A stretch of 64,000 bases of DNA from the NCBI RefSeq assembly GCF_002563675.1, contig NZ_PDJC01000001.1:3038001-3102000 (forward strand). The letters run 5' to 3'. This document shows positions 16,855 through 26,716 of this stretch, one piece after another. The DNA is from Propionicimonas paludicola. Its GTDB lineage: Bacteria; Actinomycetota; Actinomycetes; Propionibacteriales; Propionibacteriaceae. Position numbers and translations under genes: made by a program. The notes below the pieces were generated by a model. That model was not told where the DNA came from, made no database searches, and was given only the letters and a program-made list of their open reading frames with translations. The stretch's first letter is position 1. Every line of letters starts with the position of its first letter.

Positions 16855-17547
16855 TCAGCGGGGCAGCGCGGTGGACGGGCGGAAGGCCTCGGGGCCGGGC
16901 TCGCCGCCCAGCGCGGCGGCCAGGAGTTCACGAGCGCGGGACAGGTGCTCGTCCAGGACCGCGGCCGCGCCGACCGCGTCGCCCTCGGAGATCCGGGTGA
17001 GGATCAGGGCGTGCTCGGCGGCGATGATCTCGGGGCTGAGTCGCTGGCTGCCCTGCAGCTGCGACATGCACAGCTTCACCTCGAAGGCCAGGGACGCGTA
17101 GGCGGCACTGGTCCGCTCGCTGCCCAGGGAGTCGATCAGGCAGGTGTGGAAGCGCATATCCGGGCCGACGATGTCCCAGATGCCCTGCTTCCAGAGATCT
17201 TCGATCTCGGCATTGGCCGCGCGGGCCTCCTCCGGCACTGCCCGTCGGGCGGCCAGCCGGCGCAACACCTCGGACTCCAGGTAGACCCGGGTCTGGTAGA
17301 TGTCGCGGACGTCGTCGGGTCCGAGCTTCACCACGCGAGCGGTCTTGTGATTCTTGCGGACCAGCACCTTTTCGCTGACCAGCCGCTCGATCGCGGCCTT
17401 CGCGGTCGGCCGGGCCACGTCGTAACGGGAGGCCACGTCGGCCTCGGTCAGCGGGTGATCGGCGGGCAGCTCTCGGGCCAGAACTTGGCTGCGCAGATCC
17501 TCTACGACGGCGTCAATCACTGACGTCACGACGATGCTTCGGACCAC
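16855..17547 (-). CDS. GntR-family (FadR/LldR type) regulator, copy 2
   Basis: 230 residues from a GTG, with GAGG eight bases upstream; the equal length and identical VVRSIVV opening of the paralog at 15782-16474 support both starts. The winged helix contains RYDVARPTAKAAIERLVSEKVLVRKNHKTARVV, nearly identical to copy 1. The FCD domain has DMRFHTCLIDSLGSERTS and AAEHALILTRISEGD. It is transcribed divergently from the lactate permease, with an LldR-like operator at 17623-17637 between them. It is the most likely direct repressor of the permease/dehydrogenase genes. The pair looks like a recent tandem duplication that then diverged in the ligand domain. Confidence 0.9.
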   Translation of the reverse strand: MVRSIVVTSVIDAVVEDLRSQVLARELPADHPLTEADVASRYDVARPTAKAAIERLVSEKVLVRKNHKTARVVKLGPDDVRDIYQTRVYLESEVLRRLAARRAVPEEARAANAEIEDLWKQGIWDIVGPDMRFHTCLIDSLGSERTSAAYASLAFEVKLCMSQLQGSQRLSPEIIAAEHALILTRISEGDAVGAAAVLDEHLSRARELLAAALGGEPGPEAFRPSTALPR

Positions 17548-17622
17548 TCGTCCCACCTCACTCAACGCTTGTGAGCATTGTAGACGGGCGGAGTCTGCCA
17601 AAACCTCTTGCGTGACGGGTGT

Positions 17623-17637
17623 ACTTGTCTGACAATC
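17623..17637 (+). promoter_or_regulatory. FadR/LldR-type operator before the lactate permease
   Basis: ACTTGT-CTG-ACAATC with core TTGTCTGACAA (17625-17635), fitting TNGTNNNACNA. It lies in the divergent region between the second GntR gene and the permease, 36 bases before the permease start, where it can repress both. Confidence 0.65.
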
Positions 17638-17672
17638 ATCCCATCGGTCAATCTCAGTGAGGAGATTCCAAG

Positions 17673-19373
17673 GTGTTCACCCAACCGCTCGCGCCGATTG
17701 TAGGGAGCCTCGCCCTCTCGGCCCTTCTGGCAGCTTTACCCCTGCTCCTACTCTTCCTGCTGCTCGGTGTGTTCAAGGTGAAGGCGTGGATCGCTTCCCT
17801 CGTCGCCCTAGTTGTCTCCGTCCTGGTCGCCATCGTCGGCTGGGGCATGCCGGTAGTGCTGGCCTTCAGCGCCACTGCCGAGGGCGTCTTCTACGGCGCC
17901 TTCCCGATCATGTGGATCCTGCTCAACGCGATCTGGGTCTACCAACTCTCCGTGGTCACCGGCTGGTTCGAGCAGCTGGGCCAGCTGATCCGCTCGGTAT
18001 CGGACGACCAGCGCGTGCTGGCCATCCTGATCGCCTTCTGCTTCGGTGCTCTGATGGAGGCCCTGGCTGGCTTCGGCGCCCCGGTGGCGATCTCGGCGGC
18101 CATGCTGATGGCCGCGGGCATGAAGCCGTTGAAGTCGGCGATCGTGTCCCTGCTGGCTAACACCGCCCCGGTCGCCTTCGGGGCCATGGGCGCCCCGATC
18201 ATCGCGCTGTCCGGTGCGGTTAGCTCGACCCACCCGGACCTGACCACCCACCTGCTCTCCCAGATGGCCGGACGGCAGACCCCCTTCGTGGCGATGATCG
18301 TCCCGCTGGTGCTGGTCCTCCTGGTGGACGGCTGGCGCGGCGTCCGGCAGACCTGGCCGGTGGCCATCGTGGCCGGTGTGGTCTTCGGTGCGGCTCAGTA
18401 CGTCACCTCCAACTTCATCACCGTCGAGATCACCGACGTGGTGGCGTCCCTGCTGACCATCGCGGTGGTGCTGGTGATGCTGCGGGTGTGGAAGCCGAAG
18501 AACTCCGTCCCGCTGGATCACGCCATCGAGACCGAAGAGGCCGTCGCGCTGACCTCGGGCAAGCTCGACCACTACGCCGAGATCACCGCCACCGGTGGCA
18601 AGCGGATCTGGGGCGCCATCGCCCCGTACGCCATCATCGTGATCGTCTTCTCGATCAGCCAGATCCCGGCCGTGAAGACCTGGCTGCTGGGGATCGGCCA
18701 GGTGAAGTTCCCCTGGCCCGGCCTGAACGCCCCCGGCGCGGACGGGAAGATGGCCTCGGTCATCATGAACGCCTCCGGCAAGCCGGTCTCGACGGTCTTC
18801 ACCCTCGACCATTTGCGGGCCACCGGCACATTGCTGCTGCTGTCGGGCATCATCACGGCGTTCGTCTACAAGGTGAAGCCGGCTGATGCCGTCCAGGCCT
18901 ACCTGGGCACGCTGAAGCAGCTCCGGTTCACCATCGTCACCGTGCTGAGCGTCCTCGGCCTGGCCTACGTGATGAACCTGTCCGGACAGACCGCCAGCCT
19001 GGGTACTGCCCTGGCAGTCGGGCTGGCCGGAGCATTCGCCTTTGTCTCGCCGCTGATCGGCTGGGTCGGAGTGGCCATCACCGGGTCGGACACCTCGTCC
19101 AACGCCCTGTTCGGAATGCTGCAGGTCACTGCGGCCGAGCAGTCGGGTCTGGATCCGGTCCTGGTCGCGGCCGCCAACTCGTCCGGTGGTGTAATGGGCA
19201 AGATGATCTCCCCACAGAACCTGGCCGTTGCCGCGGCCGCAGTGGGAATGGTGAACAGGGAAGGCGAGATCTTCCGGAAGGTGTTGCCGTGGAGCCTCGG
19301 ACTACTCGCCTACTTCACCGTTCTGGTGGCACTACAGGCAGGAGCGCTGTCCTGGATGGTGCCGACGCCGTGA
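17673..19373 (+). CDS. lctP: L-lactate permease (LctP family)
   Basis: 566 residues from a GTG eight bases after GAGGAG. About 13 hydrophobic segments span the protein. Family motifs include ALMEALAGFGAPVAISAAML, NTAPVAFGAMGAPIIALSG and, near the end, TGSDTSSNALFGMLQVTAAEQSGLDPVLVAAANSSGGVMGKMISPQN. The family imports lactate or glycolate with protons. It is directly followed by, and overlaps, a FAD/Fe-S lactate dehydrogenase-like gene, so the two form an uptake-and-oxidation unit under GntR control. Confidence 0.93.
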   Translation: MFTQPLAPIVGSLALSALLAALPLLLLFLLLGVFKVKAWIASLVALVVSVLVAIVGWGMPVVLAFSATAEGVFYGAFPIMWILLNAIWVYQLSVVTGWFEQLGQLIRSVSDDQRVLAILIAFCFGALMEALAGFGAPVAISAAMLMAAGMKPLKSAIVSLLANTAPVAFGAMGAPIIALSGAVSSTHPDLTTHLLSQMAGRQTPFVAMIVPLVLVLLVDGWRGVRQTWPVAIVAGVVFGAAQYVTSNFITVEITDVVASLLTIAVVLVMLRVWKPKNSVPLDHAIETEEAVALTSGKLDHYAEITATGGKRIWGAIAPYAIIVIVFSISQIPAVKTWLLGIGQVKFPWPGLNAPGADGKMASVIMNASGKPVSTVFTLDHLRATGTLLLLSGIITAFVYKVKPADAVQAYLGTLKQLRFTIVTVLSVLGLAYVMNLSGQTASLGTALAVGLAGAFAFVSPLIGWVGVAITGSDTSSNALFGMLQVTAAEQSGLDPVLVAAANSSGGVMGKMISPQNLAVAAAAVGMVNREGEIFRKVLPWSLGLLAYFTVLVALQAGALSWMVPTP

Positions 19374-22222
19374 CTGCGATGATGACCCAGGAGGTACTCC
19401 TACAGCTGCTGGCCGGCTGCGTGGACGATCCGAACCAGATTCGATCCAGCGAACTGGATCGGCGGGCCTTGGCCCACGATGCCTCGCACTTCCTGCTGCT
19501 GCCTTCTGCGATCATCGCCCCTCGCGGCGCTGAGGAGGTGGCCCGACTCCTTCGGGCCACCTCCGAAGCCGGTATCCCGCTGACCTTCCGTTCCGGCGGC
19601 ACCAGCCTGTCCGGGCAGGCCGGCACCGAAGGCGTCCTGGTGGACGTCCGACGCAACTTCGGGGGCGTCGAGATCCTCGACGGCGGCGCCCGAGTGCGGG
19701 TCCAACCGGGTGTGACGGTGAAGCAACTGAACGCTCACCTGGCCCGCTATGGACGCAAGTTCGGCCCCGACCCGGCCAGTGAAGCCGCCTGCACGATCGG
19801 CGGCGTGGTGGCCAACAACTCCTCCGGGATGGCCTGTGGCACCGTCGAGAACAGCTACCGCACGCTGGAGTCGGTGGTCGCCGTGCTGCCCTCGGGCACG
19901 GTGATCGACACCGGCGCCTCCGACGCGGACGCCAAACTGCGCGCCCTCGAGCCGGACCTCTACCAGGGTCTGCTCAAGCTGCGTCAGCGGGTGATCAGCA
20001 ACCCGGCCTCAGTGGCCAAGATCACCCAGCAGTTCTCGATGAAGAACACCATGGGCTACGGCATCAACGCCCTTGTCGACTTCGACACCGTCCCGGAGAT
20101 CCTCACCCACCTGCTGGTGGGCAGCGAGGGCACCTTGGCCTTCGTGGCCTCGGCCACCTTCCGGACCATCGAACTGCGTACCGAAGTGGCCTCGGCCCTG
20201 GTCGTGTTCGACGATCTCTATGCGGCCAATGCCGCGCTGCCGGCGCTGGTCGCCACCGGTGCGGCCACCCTCGAACTCATGGACGCCACCAGCCTGCGGG
20301 TCGGCCAGGCGTTCCCGGACACCCCGAAGTTGATCAAGGACCTGCAGGTCAGCAAGCAGGCCGCGCTGCTGGTGGAATACCAGGCCACCACCCGGACCGA
20401 GCTCGAGCAGCTGGCCCAGTCCGCCCGTCCGACCCTGGACGACCTGCCGGTGACCGGACCCGTCGAGCTCACCGAGGATCCGGTGCTGCGCGGCAAGCTG
20501 TGGAAGCTGCGCAAGGGCCTGTACACCTCGGTGGCCGGCGCCCGGACGTCCGGCACCACCGCGCTGCTGGAGGACGTCGTGGTGCCGGTGGCCAAGCTGG
20601 CCGACACCTGCGCCGACCTGGCCGTCCTGTTCGACAAGTACGGCTACCGGGACTCGGTCATCTTCGGGCACGCCAAGGACGGCAACATCCACTTCATGCT
20701 CACCGATCGCTTCGAGAACGATGAGCAGATGGGCCGCTACACCGGCTTCACCGAAGACATGGTCGACCTGATCCTCAGCAACGATGGCTCACTGAAGGCC
20801 GAGCACGGCACCGGACGGGTGATGTCGCCCTACGTCCGCCGCCAGTACGGGGACGAGCTGTACCAGGTGATGGTCGACATCAAGGACCTGTTTGACCCGA
20901 GCCGGCTGCTGAACGTCGGCACTATCATCACCGACGACCCCGAGCTGCATCTGAAGCACATCAAGCTGCCGCCGAGCGTGGACGACGAGATCGACCGCTG
21001 CGTCGAATGCGGCTACTGCGAGCCGGTCTGCCCGTCCCGCGATCTCACCCTGACCCCGCGGCAACGGATTGCCCTGCGCCGCGAGATCCGCAACGCCGAA
21101 CTGGCCGGTGACCAGGGCTTGGCCGATCGGCTGGGCTCGGACTACCGCTACGCCGGGGTGCATACCTGTGCGGTGGACGGCATGTGTGGCACGGCCTGCC
21201 CGGTGCTGATCAACACCGGGCTGTATGTGAAGAAGCTGCGCCGCGAACAGACCACACCGGCCCCGACCAAGGCGGTCTGGACGACTCTGTCGAAGCACTG
21301 GAAGGGCACTACGGGGACGTTCTCGACCGTGCTGAACCTGACCAGCCACCTGCCCTCGCCGCTGGAGGCCGCACTGAGCGGGGTGAACAAGCTGGGTCGG
21401 GCCATGCTGGGCGAGGACAACATCCCACTGTGGTCAGCCGAGTTGCCCGGCGGCGGTGCGTCCCGGGCCCGTCCGGTACCGTCCGGTGAGGTGACCGCGG
21501 TCTACTTGCCGGCCTGCGTGAACGTCATGTTCGGGCCGGCCGCGGGTGGGGTGGGCGTCCAGCTCAGCTTCGAGGCGCTGTGCGCGAAGGCCGGGATCAA
21601 CCTGCTGGTTCCCGAGCAGATTGAGTCGGTCTGTTGCGGGACGCCCTGGTCGAGCAAGGGCATTCCGGACGGCTACGCGGCCATGCGTGAGCGCGTCCTG
21701 CCGGTGATCGTGGCCGCCACCGACAACGGACGACTCCCGGTGGTCTGCGATGCGTCCAGTTGCAGCGAGGGCTTCCGGCACATGATCGACACCGCGCCCG
21801 AGCTGAACATCCAGGTGATCGACGCGGTCGCGTTCGTGGCCGAGCACGTCCTGCCGGTGCTCGGTGCCTACGAGAAGCTGGATTCGCTGACCATCCACCA
21901 GACCTGCTCGTCCACCCAGCTGGGCCTCAACCCCGATCTGGTGGCGGTGTCCAAGGCCGTGGCCGAGCAGGTGAACGTCCCGCTGGCCACCGGCTGCTGC
22001 GCTTTCGCCGGCGACCGGGGCATGTTGCACCCCGAGCTCACCGCGTCGGCCACTCGCCGGGAGGCCGAAGAGGTGGCCGCGCTCGGCGCCGAGGCTCACG
22101 CCAGCTGCAACCGGACCTGTGAGCTCGGGATGACCCGGGCCACCGGCATCGAATATCGGCACGTTCTCGAATTGTTAGCAGAACAGGCCCTTGGCAGCGA
22201 CGCTGTGCCGCGACATCGTTGA
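19370..22222 (+). CDS. FAD/Fe-S D-lactate dehydrogenase-like oxidoreductase
   Basis: 950 residues from a GTG overlapping the permease stop (GTGA); ATG at 19379 or 19382 are alternatives. Order of domains: FAD_binding_4 (PRGAEEVARLLRAT, FRSGGTSLSGQAG, GGVVANNSSGMACG), FAD-oxidase C-terminal domain (FGHAKDGNIHFMLTDRF, KAEHGTGRVMSPYV), two 4Fe-4S clusters (CVECGYCEPVCPS about residue 543, CAVDGMCGTACPV about residue 600), and two CCG domains (VCCGTPWSSKG, GCCAFAGDRG). This matches the Dld-II type quinone-linked D-lactate dehydrogenases; D-2-hydroxyglutarate is an alternative substrate. Cotranscribed with lctP. Confidence 0.9.
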   Translation: MTAMMTQEVLLQLLAGCVDDPNQIRSSELDRRALAHDASHFLLLPSAIIAPRGAEEVARLLRATSEAGIPLTFRSGGTSLSGQAGTEGVLVDVRRNFGGVEILDGGARVRVQPGVTVKQLNAHLARYGRKFGPDPASEAACTIGGVVANNSSGMACGTVENSYRTLESVVAVLPSGTVIDTGASDADAKLRALEPDLYQGLLKLRQRVISNPASVAKITQQFSMKNTMGYGINALVDFDTVPEILTHLLVGSEGTLAFVASATFRTIELRTEVASALVVFDDLYAANAALPALVATGAATLELMDATSLRVGQAFPDTPKLIKDLQVSKQAALLVEYQATTRTELEQLAQSARPTLDDLPVTGPVELTEDPVLRGKLWKLRKGLYTSVAGARTSGTTALLEDVVVPVAKLADTCADLAVLFDKYGYRDSVIFGHAKDGNIHFMLTDRFENDEQMGRYTGFTEDMVDLILSNDGSLKAEHGTGRVMSPYVRRQYGDELYQVMVDIKDLFDPSRLLNVGTIITDDPELHLKHIKLPPSVDDEIDRCVECGYCEPVCPSRDLTLTPRQRIALRREIRNAELAGDQGLADRLGSDYRYAGVHTCAVDGMCGTACPVLINTGLYVKKLRREQTTPAPTKAVWTTLSKHWKGTTGTFSTVLNLTSHLPSPLEAALSGVNKLGRAMLGEDNIPLWSAELPGGGASRARPVPSGEVTAVYLPACVNVMFGPAAGGVGVQLSFEALCAKAGINLLVPEQIESVCCGTPWSSKGIPDGYAAMRERVLPVIVAATDNGRLPVVCDASSCSEGFRHMIDTAPELNIQVIDAVAFVAEHVLPVLGAYEKLDSLTIHQTCSSTQLGLNPDLVAVSKAVAEQVNVPLATGCCAFAGDRGMLHPELTASATRREAEEVAALGAEAHASCNRTCELGMTRATGIEYRHVLELLAEQALGSDAVPRHR

Positions 22223-22225
22223 GAT

Positions 22226-22274
22226 AGCGATACCGCCGGTCCCCGGGTCACCCCGCCCGGGGACCGGAATCGCT
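22226..22274 (+). promoter_or_regulatory. Very stable intra-operon hairpin
   Basis: CCGGTCCCCGGG (22236-22247) and CCCGGGGACCGG (22256-22267) pair perfectly, and outside them AGCGAT (22226-22231) pairs with ATCGCT (22269-22274). No T-run follows. Placed between the dehydrogenase and the cysteine hydrolase, it may lower readthrough or protect the 3' end of the upstream mRNA. Confidence 0.55.
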
Positions 22275-22301
22275 CCCGACAAGTCTGCAAAGGAGCAGTA
22301 A

Positions 22302-22934
22302 ATGGATCCCAACAGCACTGCGCTGGTCCTGATCGAGTTCCAGAACGACTTCACCAGCGAGGGCGGCACCCTGCACGGCGCGGTCGCCGACGTGATCGCC
22401 GCCACCGGCACCGTCACCAATGCCAAGAAGGCCCTGGACGCCGCCCGGGCGGCCGAGGTCAGCGTCATCCACAGCCCGATCTCGTTCGCTCCGGGCTACT
22501 ACGAGATCTCCTCCCACCCGTACGGCATCCTGGCCGGCGTGGTCTCGTCCAACTCCTTCGTGAAGGGCACCTGGGGTTGCGAGATCGTCGGCGACGTGGC
22601 GCCGTCGGACGGCGAGATCGTCCTGGAAGGCAAGCGCGGCCTGGACGCCTTCGGCTCCACCAACCTCGACTTCATCCTGCGCAGCAAGGGCATCAAGACC
22701 ATCGTGCTGGCCGGCTTCCTGACCAACTGCTGCGTCGAGTCGACCATGCGTTCGGCCTATGAGAAGGGCTTCGAGGTCTACACCCTGACCGACGCGGTCG
22801 GCGCAACCTCGCTGGAGGAGCACGCCAACGCCATCAAGTACGACTACCCGATGTTCTCCAAGCCGATCACGACCGACGAGTTCGTGGCGGCGCTGTCCGG
22901 GGACGTCACCGCGGACGCGTCCCGCGGCTACTGA
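22302..22934 (+). CDS. Isochorismatase-family cysteine hydrolase
   Basis: 210 residues, ATG behind AAAGGAGCAG. The family triad is visible: Asp16 in IEFQNDF, Lys111 in LEGKRGLDAF, and Cys144 in GFLTNCCVESTMR, with a second cysteine beside it. Such enzymes hydrolyse small amides, for example nicotinamide, N-carbamoylsarcosine or biuret, or isochorismate; the substrate cannot be read from sequence. It follows the lactate genes after a strong hairpin and may share their transcript at a lower level. Confidence 0.88.
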   Translation: MDPNSTALVLIEFQNDFTSEGGTLHGAVADVIAATGTVTNAKKALDAARAAEVSVIHSPISFAPGYYEISSHPYGILAGVVSSNSFVKGTWGCEIVGDVAPSDGEIVLEGKRGLDAFGSTNLDFILRSKGIKTIVLAGFLTNCCVESTMRSAYEKGFEVYTLTDAVGATSLEEHANAIKYDYPMFSKPITTDEFVAALSGDVTADASRGY

Positions 22935-22962
22935 GCGCTGAGTGAACCGGGGGTGCCGGCGC

Positions 22963-24408
22963 CTACTCGGTGACCGGCACCGCCGGGATCGTCCCCGTAG
23001 TCTCGGCGCTGCCCTCGGGTGGCTCGCTGGAGCCGGGCAGCCGGATCGTGAACTCGGCTCCGCCGGCCGCCGAACGTCCGGCTTTCACCCAGCCGCCGTG
23101 CGCCTTGATGGTCTGCGCGACGATCGAAAGGCCGAGCCCGGAGCCGGGGGTGTTCCGCGACGAGGACGAGCGGTAGAAGCGATCGAAGACGTGCGGCAGG
23201 TCCTCATCGGCGATGCCGGGGCCTTCGTCCGAGATCCGCAGCCGATCCCCGATCAGCCGGACGGTGATCGTCCCACCCACCGGAGAGAACTTCACGGCAT
23301 TGTCGAGCAGGTTGGTGATGGCCCGCTCCAGGGTGTCCGGTTCGCCGACCAGGTAGAGCGGATCGAGTTCGACGTCGAAGGTGATGCCGGGACCGCGGCG
23401 CTTGGCCCTGGTCACGGCATTGTCGACCACATCGCGCAGGTCGATCGGCTCGGGATGCGGCTCGACCCGGTCCTCCCGGGACAGGTGCACCAGGTCGCCG
23501 ATCAGCTGGGTGAACTCGCCGAGCTGGGCGGCCACATCACGCAGGATCTCGCCGCGGGCCCCATCGGGCAGCATTCCCTGCCGGTCGTCGGCGATCAGCA
23601 GTTCGACGTTGGTGCGCATCGAGGTCAGCGGGGTGCGCAGCTCGTGGCCGGCGTCGGCGATCAGCCGCTGCTGGCGCTCCCGGGACGACTGCAGCGCGGC
23701 CATCATCTTGTTGAACGACATCGACAGGTCGGTCAGCTCGTCCATGCCGCCGACATCGACGGCCTCCAACTGCTCGGTCTCGCTCACCCGGGTGACCGCC
23801 TCGGTCAGTCGCTGGATCGGTTGCAGGCCCGAGCGCGCGATCACCCAGCCGATGGCACCGGCCACCAGGACGGCCAGCAGGCCGAAGGTGAGCAGCGAGA
23901 ACGCCAGCGAGCGCAGGATGGCGTCCGTGGCGGCCAGCGGACGGCCCAGCACCAGCGCGTAATGGTTGTTCAGGTCGGTCAGTGGCACGGCCACGATCCG
24001 GTACGGCTCACCCTTGGAGTCGGTGCCGGTGCGCGCCGAGGTCCCGGTCTGGGTGCGCGCAATCGCCAACTCGGCCGAGGTGACTGTCAGCACGTCGCTG
24101 GAGCCGGGCGGCGAGAACGTCCGGTTGTCCGAGCGGACCAGCATCAAGGTGACGTTCGCCGTCGCCAAGGCGTCGCTGTTCAGCTGACCCATGCCCTCCA
24201 CATCGTTGGCGATCCATTGGCTGGTCAGCGAAGCGATGTCGATCAGTTCGGCATCGGTCTGCCGATAGATCGTGAAGGTGGTGATCAAGTACGCGGCGAC
24301 GCCGGTCACCGCCACCGCGCCGGCCACGGCGGCCGAAATCAGCGCTGCGAGCCGGTCATGAAGTGGGCGGTTGGTGACGGAGATGATGGAGCGCAGCCAG
24401 CGGATCAC
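22963..24408 (-). CDS. mprB: Sensor histidine kinase, MprB-like
   Basis: 481 residues. Transmembrane segments at about 22-43 and 167-190 bracket an extracellular sensor of about 120 residues, then a HAMP domain, HisKA with phospho-acceptor His255 in [20 protein letters not shown], and HATPase_c ([38 protein letters not shown]). The start overlaps the response regulator stop by four bases. MprAB of mycobacteria senses envelope stress; the ortholog call rests mainly on the regulator's similarity. The sensor domain itself is not recognised. Confidence 0.88.
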   Translation of the reverse strand: MIRWLRSIISVTNRPLHDRLAALISAAVAGAVAVTGVAAYLITTFTIYRQTDAELIDIASLTSQWIANDVEGMGQLNSDALATANVTLMLVRSDNRTFSPPGSSDVLTVTSAELAIARTQTGTSARTGTDSKGEPYRIVAVPLTDLNNHYALVLGRPLAATDAILRSLAFSLLTFGLLAVLVAGAIGWVIARSGLQPIQRLTEAVTRVSETEQLEAVDVGGMDELTDLSMSFNKMMAALQSSRERQQRLIADAGHELRTPLTSMRTNVELLIADDRQGMLPDGARGEILRDVAAQLGEFTQLIGDLVHLSREDRVEPHPEPIDLRDVVDNAVTRAKRRGPGITFDVELDPLYLVGEPDTLERAITNLLDNAVKFSPVGGTITVRLIGDRLRISDEGPGIADEDLPHVFDRFYRSSSSRNTPGSGLGLSIVAQTIKAHGGWVKAGRSAAGGAEFTIRLPGSSEPPEGSAETTGTIPAVPVTE

Positions 24409-25094
24409 GGCGGCGTCTCGCGCAGCACGTAGCCGATGCCGCGCACGGTGTGAATCAGTCGGGCCTCGCCCTCACCCTCGGTCTTGCGTCGCAAGTAGCC
24501 GATGTAGACCTCGAGAGAGTTGGCGGTGGTCGGGAAGTCGAAGCCCCAGACTTCGTTCAGCAGCCAAGAGCGCTCCAGCACTCGGCGCGGGTTCTCCAGG
24601 AAGGTCTGCAGCAGGGCGAACTCGGTGCGAGTGAGACTGATCCGGCGACCGGCCCGGATCACTTCGCGTGTCTGCAGATCCAAGGTCAGATCGGCGAAGC
24701 CGAGCACCTCCGAGCCGGGCTCATCGCCGGCCGGACGTCCGCGCCGGGTCAGCGCTCGCAGCCGGGCCATCAGCTCCTCCAGCGAGAACGGCTTGGCCAT
24801 GTAGTCGTCGGCGCCGGCGTCCAGGCCGTCCACCCGGTCACCTACGGCGTCGCGCGCGGTGAGCACCAGGATCGGCACGTCATTGCCGGACGCGCGCAGC
24901 GAGCGGGTGGTCTCCAGCCCGTCCAGCCGCGGCATCATCACATCCATGATCACCGCGTCGGGGCGCAGTGAGGACAGCCGGGCCAGGGCGTCCACGCCGT
25001 CGTTGGCGGTGGTCACCTCATAGCCGGAGTACTGCAGGGAACGGGCCAGCGAGTCGCGGACCGCCTGGTCGTCGTCCACAACGAGGATGTGCAT
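24405..25094 (-). CDS. mprA: OmpR-family response regulator, MprA-like
   Basis: 229 residues from MHILVVDDD. The receiver domain has Asp51 ([12 protein letters not shown]), Thr79 and Lys101 (DDYMAKPF). The winged-helix C-terminus carries [65 protein letters not shown], nearly the mycobacterial MprA ending. The ATG has GGAG only one base upstream, so initiation may be weak or leaderless; a frame extension upstream lacks ATG/GTG near the receiver and is rejected. First gene of the mprAB operon. Confidence 0.9.
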   Translation of the reverse strand: MHILVVDDDQAVRDSLARSLQYSGYEVTTANDGVDALARLSSLRPDAVIMDVMMPRLDGLETTRSLRASGNDVPILVLTARDAVGDRVDGLDAGADDYMAKPFSLEELMARLRALTRRGRPAGDEPGSEVLGFADLTLDLQTREVIRAGRRISLTRTEFALLQTFLENPRRVLERSWLLNEVWGFDFPTTANSLEVYIGYLRRKTEGEGEARLIHTVRGIGYVLRETPP

Positions 25095-25217
25095 GCTCCA
25101 AGACTGCCATGTCAGACCCCCGGCTGCCGTCGCGGCACTGCGGGGGTGGGCTTTGTAACCGTTGCGTGAAGGGTGTGGATCGGGTCTTCCGTGGGGGCGG
25201 ACGGGTGCGCGACAGTT

Positions 25218-25241
25218 GAAGTGGGTCAAATGACCCACTTC
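25218..25241 (+). promoter_or_regulatory. 24-bp perfect palindrome, probable TetR operator
   Basis: Arms GAAGTGGGTCA (25218-25228) and TGACCCACTTC (25231-25241) flank two A residues. It ends 15 bases before the SDR start codon and just ahead of its AGGAG ribosome site. The second gene of the operon encodes a TetR regulator, the natural candidate to bind it. Confidence 0.7.
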
Positions 25242-25256
25242 TAGCGAGGAGCTGAA

Positions 25257-26033
25257 ATGGGACGTCCCATTGCCCTGGTCACCGGAGCGAGCTCCGGCTT
25301 CGGCGCCGGCTTCGCTCGGCGGTTCGCGGCCGAAGGCTACGACCTGGTGTTGGTCGCCCGCCGTGAGGATCGGCTGCGTGCGTTGGCCGACGAACTGGCC
25401 GGTCTCGGCGCGACCGGCCACGTCCTGCCCGCCGACCTCTCCACTCCGGACGGCATCGCCGGCCTGCTCACCCAGCTGAGCGAGCAGCGGCTGCGGATCG
25501 ACGCTCTGGTCAACAACGCCGGCTTCGGCACCTACGGCATCTTCGTCGAGCAGGATCCGGCCCGGATCGCCGAGGAGATCGCGGTCAACGTCACCGCGCT
25601 CACCATGCTCACCCGGGCGCTGCTGCCACAGTTGCTGGCCGCGCCGGCCGGGATCCTGCTCAACGTGAGCAGCACGGCGTCCTATCAGCCCGGGCCGAAC
25701 ATCTCGGTGTACGCCGCCACCAAGGCTTACGTCCGCTTCCTCACCGAGGCCATTTGGCAGGAATCGAAGGGCACCCCACTGCGGGTGTTGAACATCGCGC
25801 CGGGGCCATCGCAGACCGAGTTCTTCGCGGTGGCCGGCTCCGACGCCTTCAACGTCGGACAGCAGATCACCACCGAGGACGTGGTGTCGCTGGCGTTCAG
25901 TGAGTTGGCCAAGGGCGCCAAGCGGCCCAGCCGGATCGTCGGACGCGGCAACGCCTTCCAGGCGATGGCTGCCCGCTTCGCCCCGACCAAGCTCACCTTG
26001 TCAGTGGCCGACAAGCAGTTGGGTCGCGAGTGA
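25257..26033 (+). CDS. Short-chain dehydrogenase/reductase
   Basis: 258 residues. Classical SDR motifs: TGASSGFG (residues 9-16) for NAD(P), NNAGFG from residue 86, and catalytic Ser139, Tyr152 and Lys156 in [11 protein letters not shown]...VYAATK. ARREDRL after beta-2 suggests NADP preference. It resembles the YqjQ/DltE-like group. First gene of a five-gene operon with TetR, an SCP2-like protein, an aminotransferase and a transporter. Substrate unknown. The stop overlaps the tetR GTG start. Confidence 0.9.
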   Translation: MGRPIALVTGASSGFGAGFARRFAAEGYDLVLVARREDRLRALADELAGLGATGHVLPADLSTPDGIAGLLTQLSEQRLRIDALVNNAGFGTYGIFVEQDPARIAEEIAVNVTALTMLTRALLPQLLAAPAGILLNVSSTASYQPGPNISVYAATKAYVRFLTEAIWQESKGTPLRVLNIAPGPSQTEFFAVAGSDAFNVGQQITTEDVVSLAFSELAKGAKRPSRIVGRGNAFQAMAARFAPTKLTLSVADKQLGRE

Positions 26034-26716
26034 AGCGGATCCCGCCGGCGCGGCGTCGCAAGGCCCTGATCGCTGCGGCGATCCGGGTGATCGCGGCCGA
26101 GGGCATGGCCGGCGCCACCACTCGCGCCGTGGCCGCCGAGGCCGGGATGTCGCTGGCCAGCCTGCACTACGTCTTCGGCTCCCGGGACGCGCTGCTGGAG
26201 GCCGTGATCGAGCAGGTGGTCGACGCCGAAGCCCGAGCGGCAGCGGACGTGCTGGCCGTGTTCGATGCCCACGGCGCCTCGATCGGCTTGGACGCCCTAC
26301 TGGCCACCGGCCTGGACCGCTTCGTCGACGGCCTGGTGGCGTCCCCCGATGACGAACTGGCCCTGGCCGAGCTCACCATCCACGCCCGGCGGGCCGGGAT
26401 GACCGAGCTCCTCGATCAGCAGCGCCGGATCTACCTGGACGCCGCCGGACGCACCCTGGCCCGGGCCGCGGCCCAAGCCGGAGTCGAATGGACCGAGCCG
26501 CTGCCCGACATCGCCAAGCTGCTGACCACCCTGCTGGACGGCATCACCTACTCCTGGCTGGCGCACCGTGACGAGGCGTCCGCCCGAACCAGCGGACGAT
26601 TCAGCGCCCGCTCGATGGCGGCCCTGGCCGTCCCTGTGACCATCGCGAAAACCGAACAGTCCGCGGCACTCAGCCCGTCCGCGGACCTCACCACCGAAGG
26701 AGCCGGCACGTGCTGA
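26030..26716 (+). CDS. TetR-family regulator
   Basis: 228 residues from a GTG that overlaps the SDR stop (GTGA). The HTH is in the first 50 residues: RRKALIAAAIRVIAAEGMAGATTRAVAAEAGMSLASLHYVFGSRDALLEAVI. The rest is a helical ligand domain ending in a disordered Ser/Thr tail. As the only regulator in the operon it probably represses it through the palindrome at 25218-25241, with an unknown ligand related to the operon's substrate. Confidence 0.9.
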   Translation: MKRIPPARRRKALIAAAIRVIAAEGMAGATTRAVAAEAGMSLASLHYVFGSRDALLEAVIEQVVDAEARAAADVLAVFDAHGASIGLDALLATGLDRFVDGLVASPDDELALAELTIHARRAGMTELLDQQRRIYLDAAGRTLARAAAQAGVEWTEPLPDIAKLLTTLLDGITYSWLAHRDEASARTSGRFSARSMAALAVPVTIAKTEQSAALSPSADLTTEGAGTC

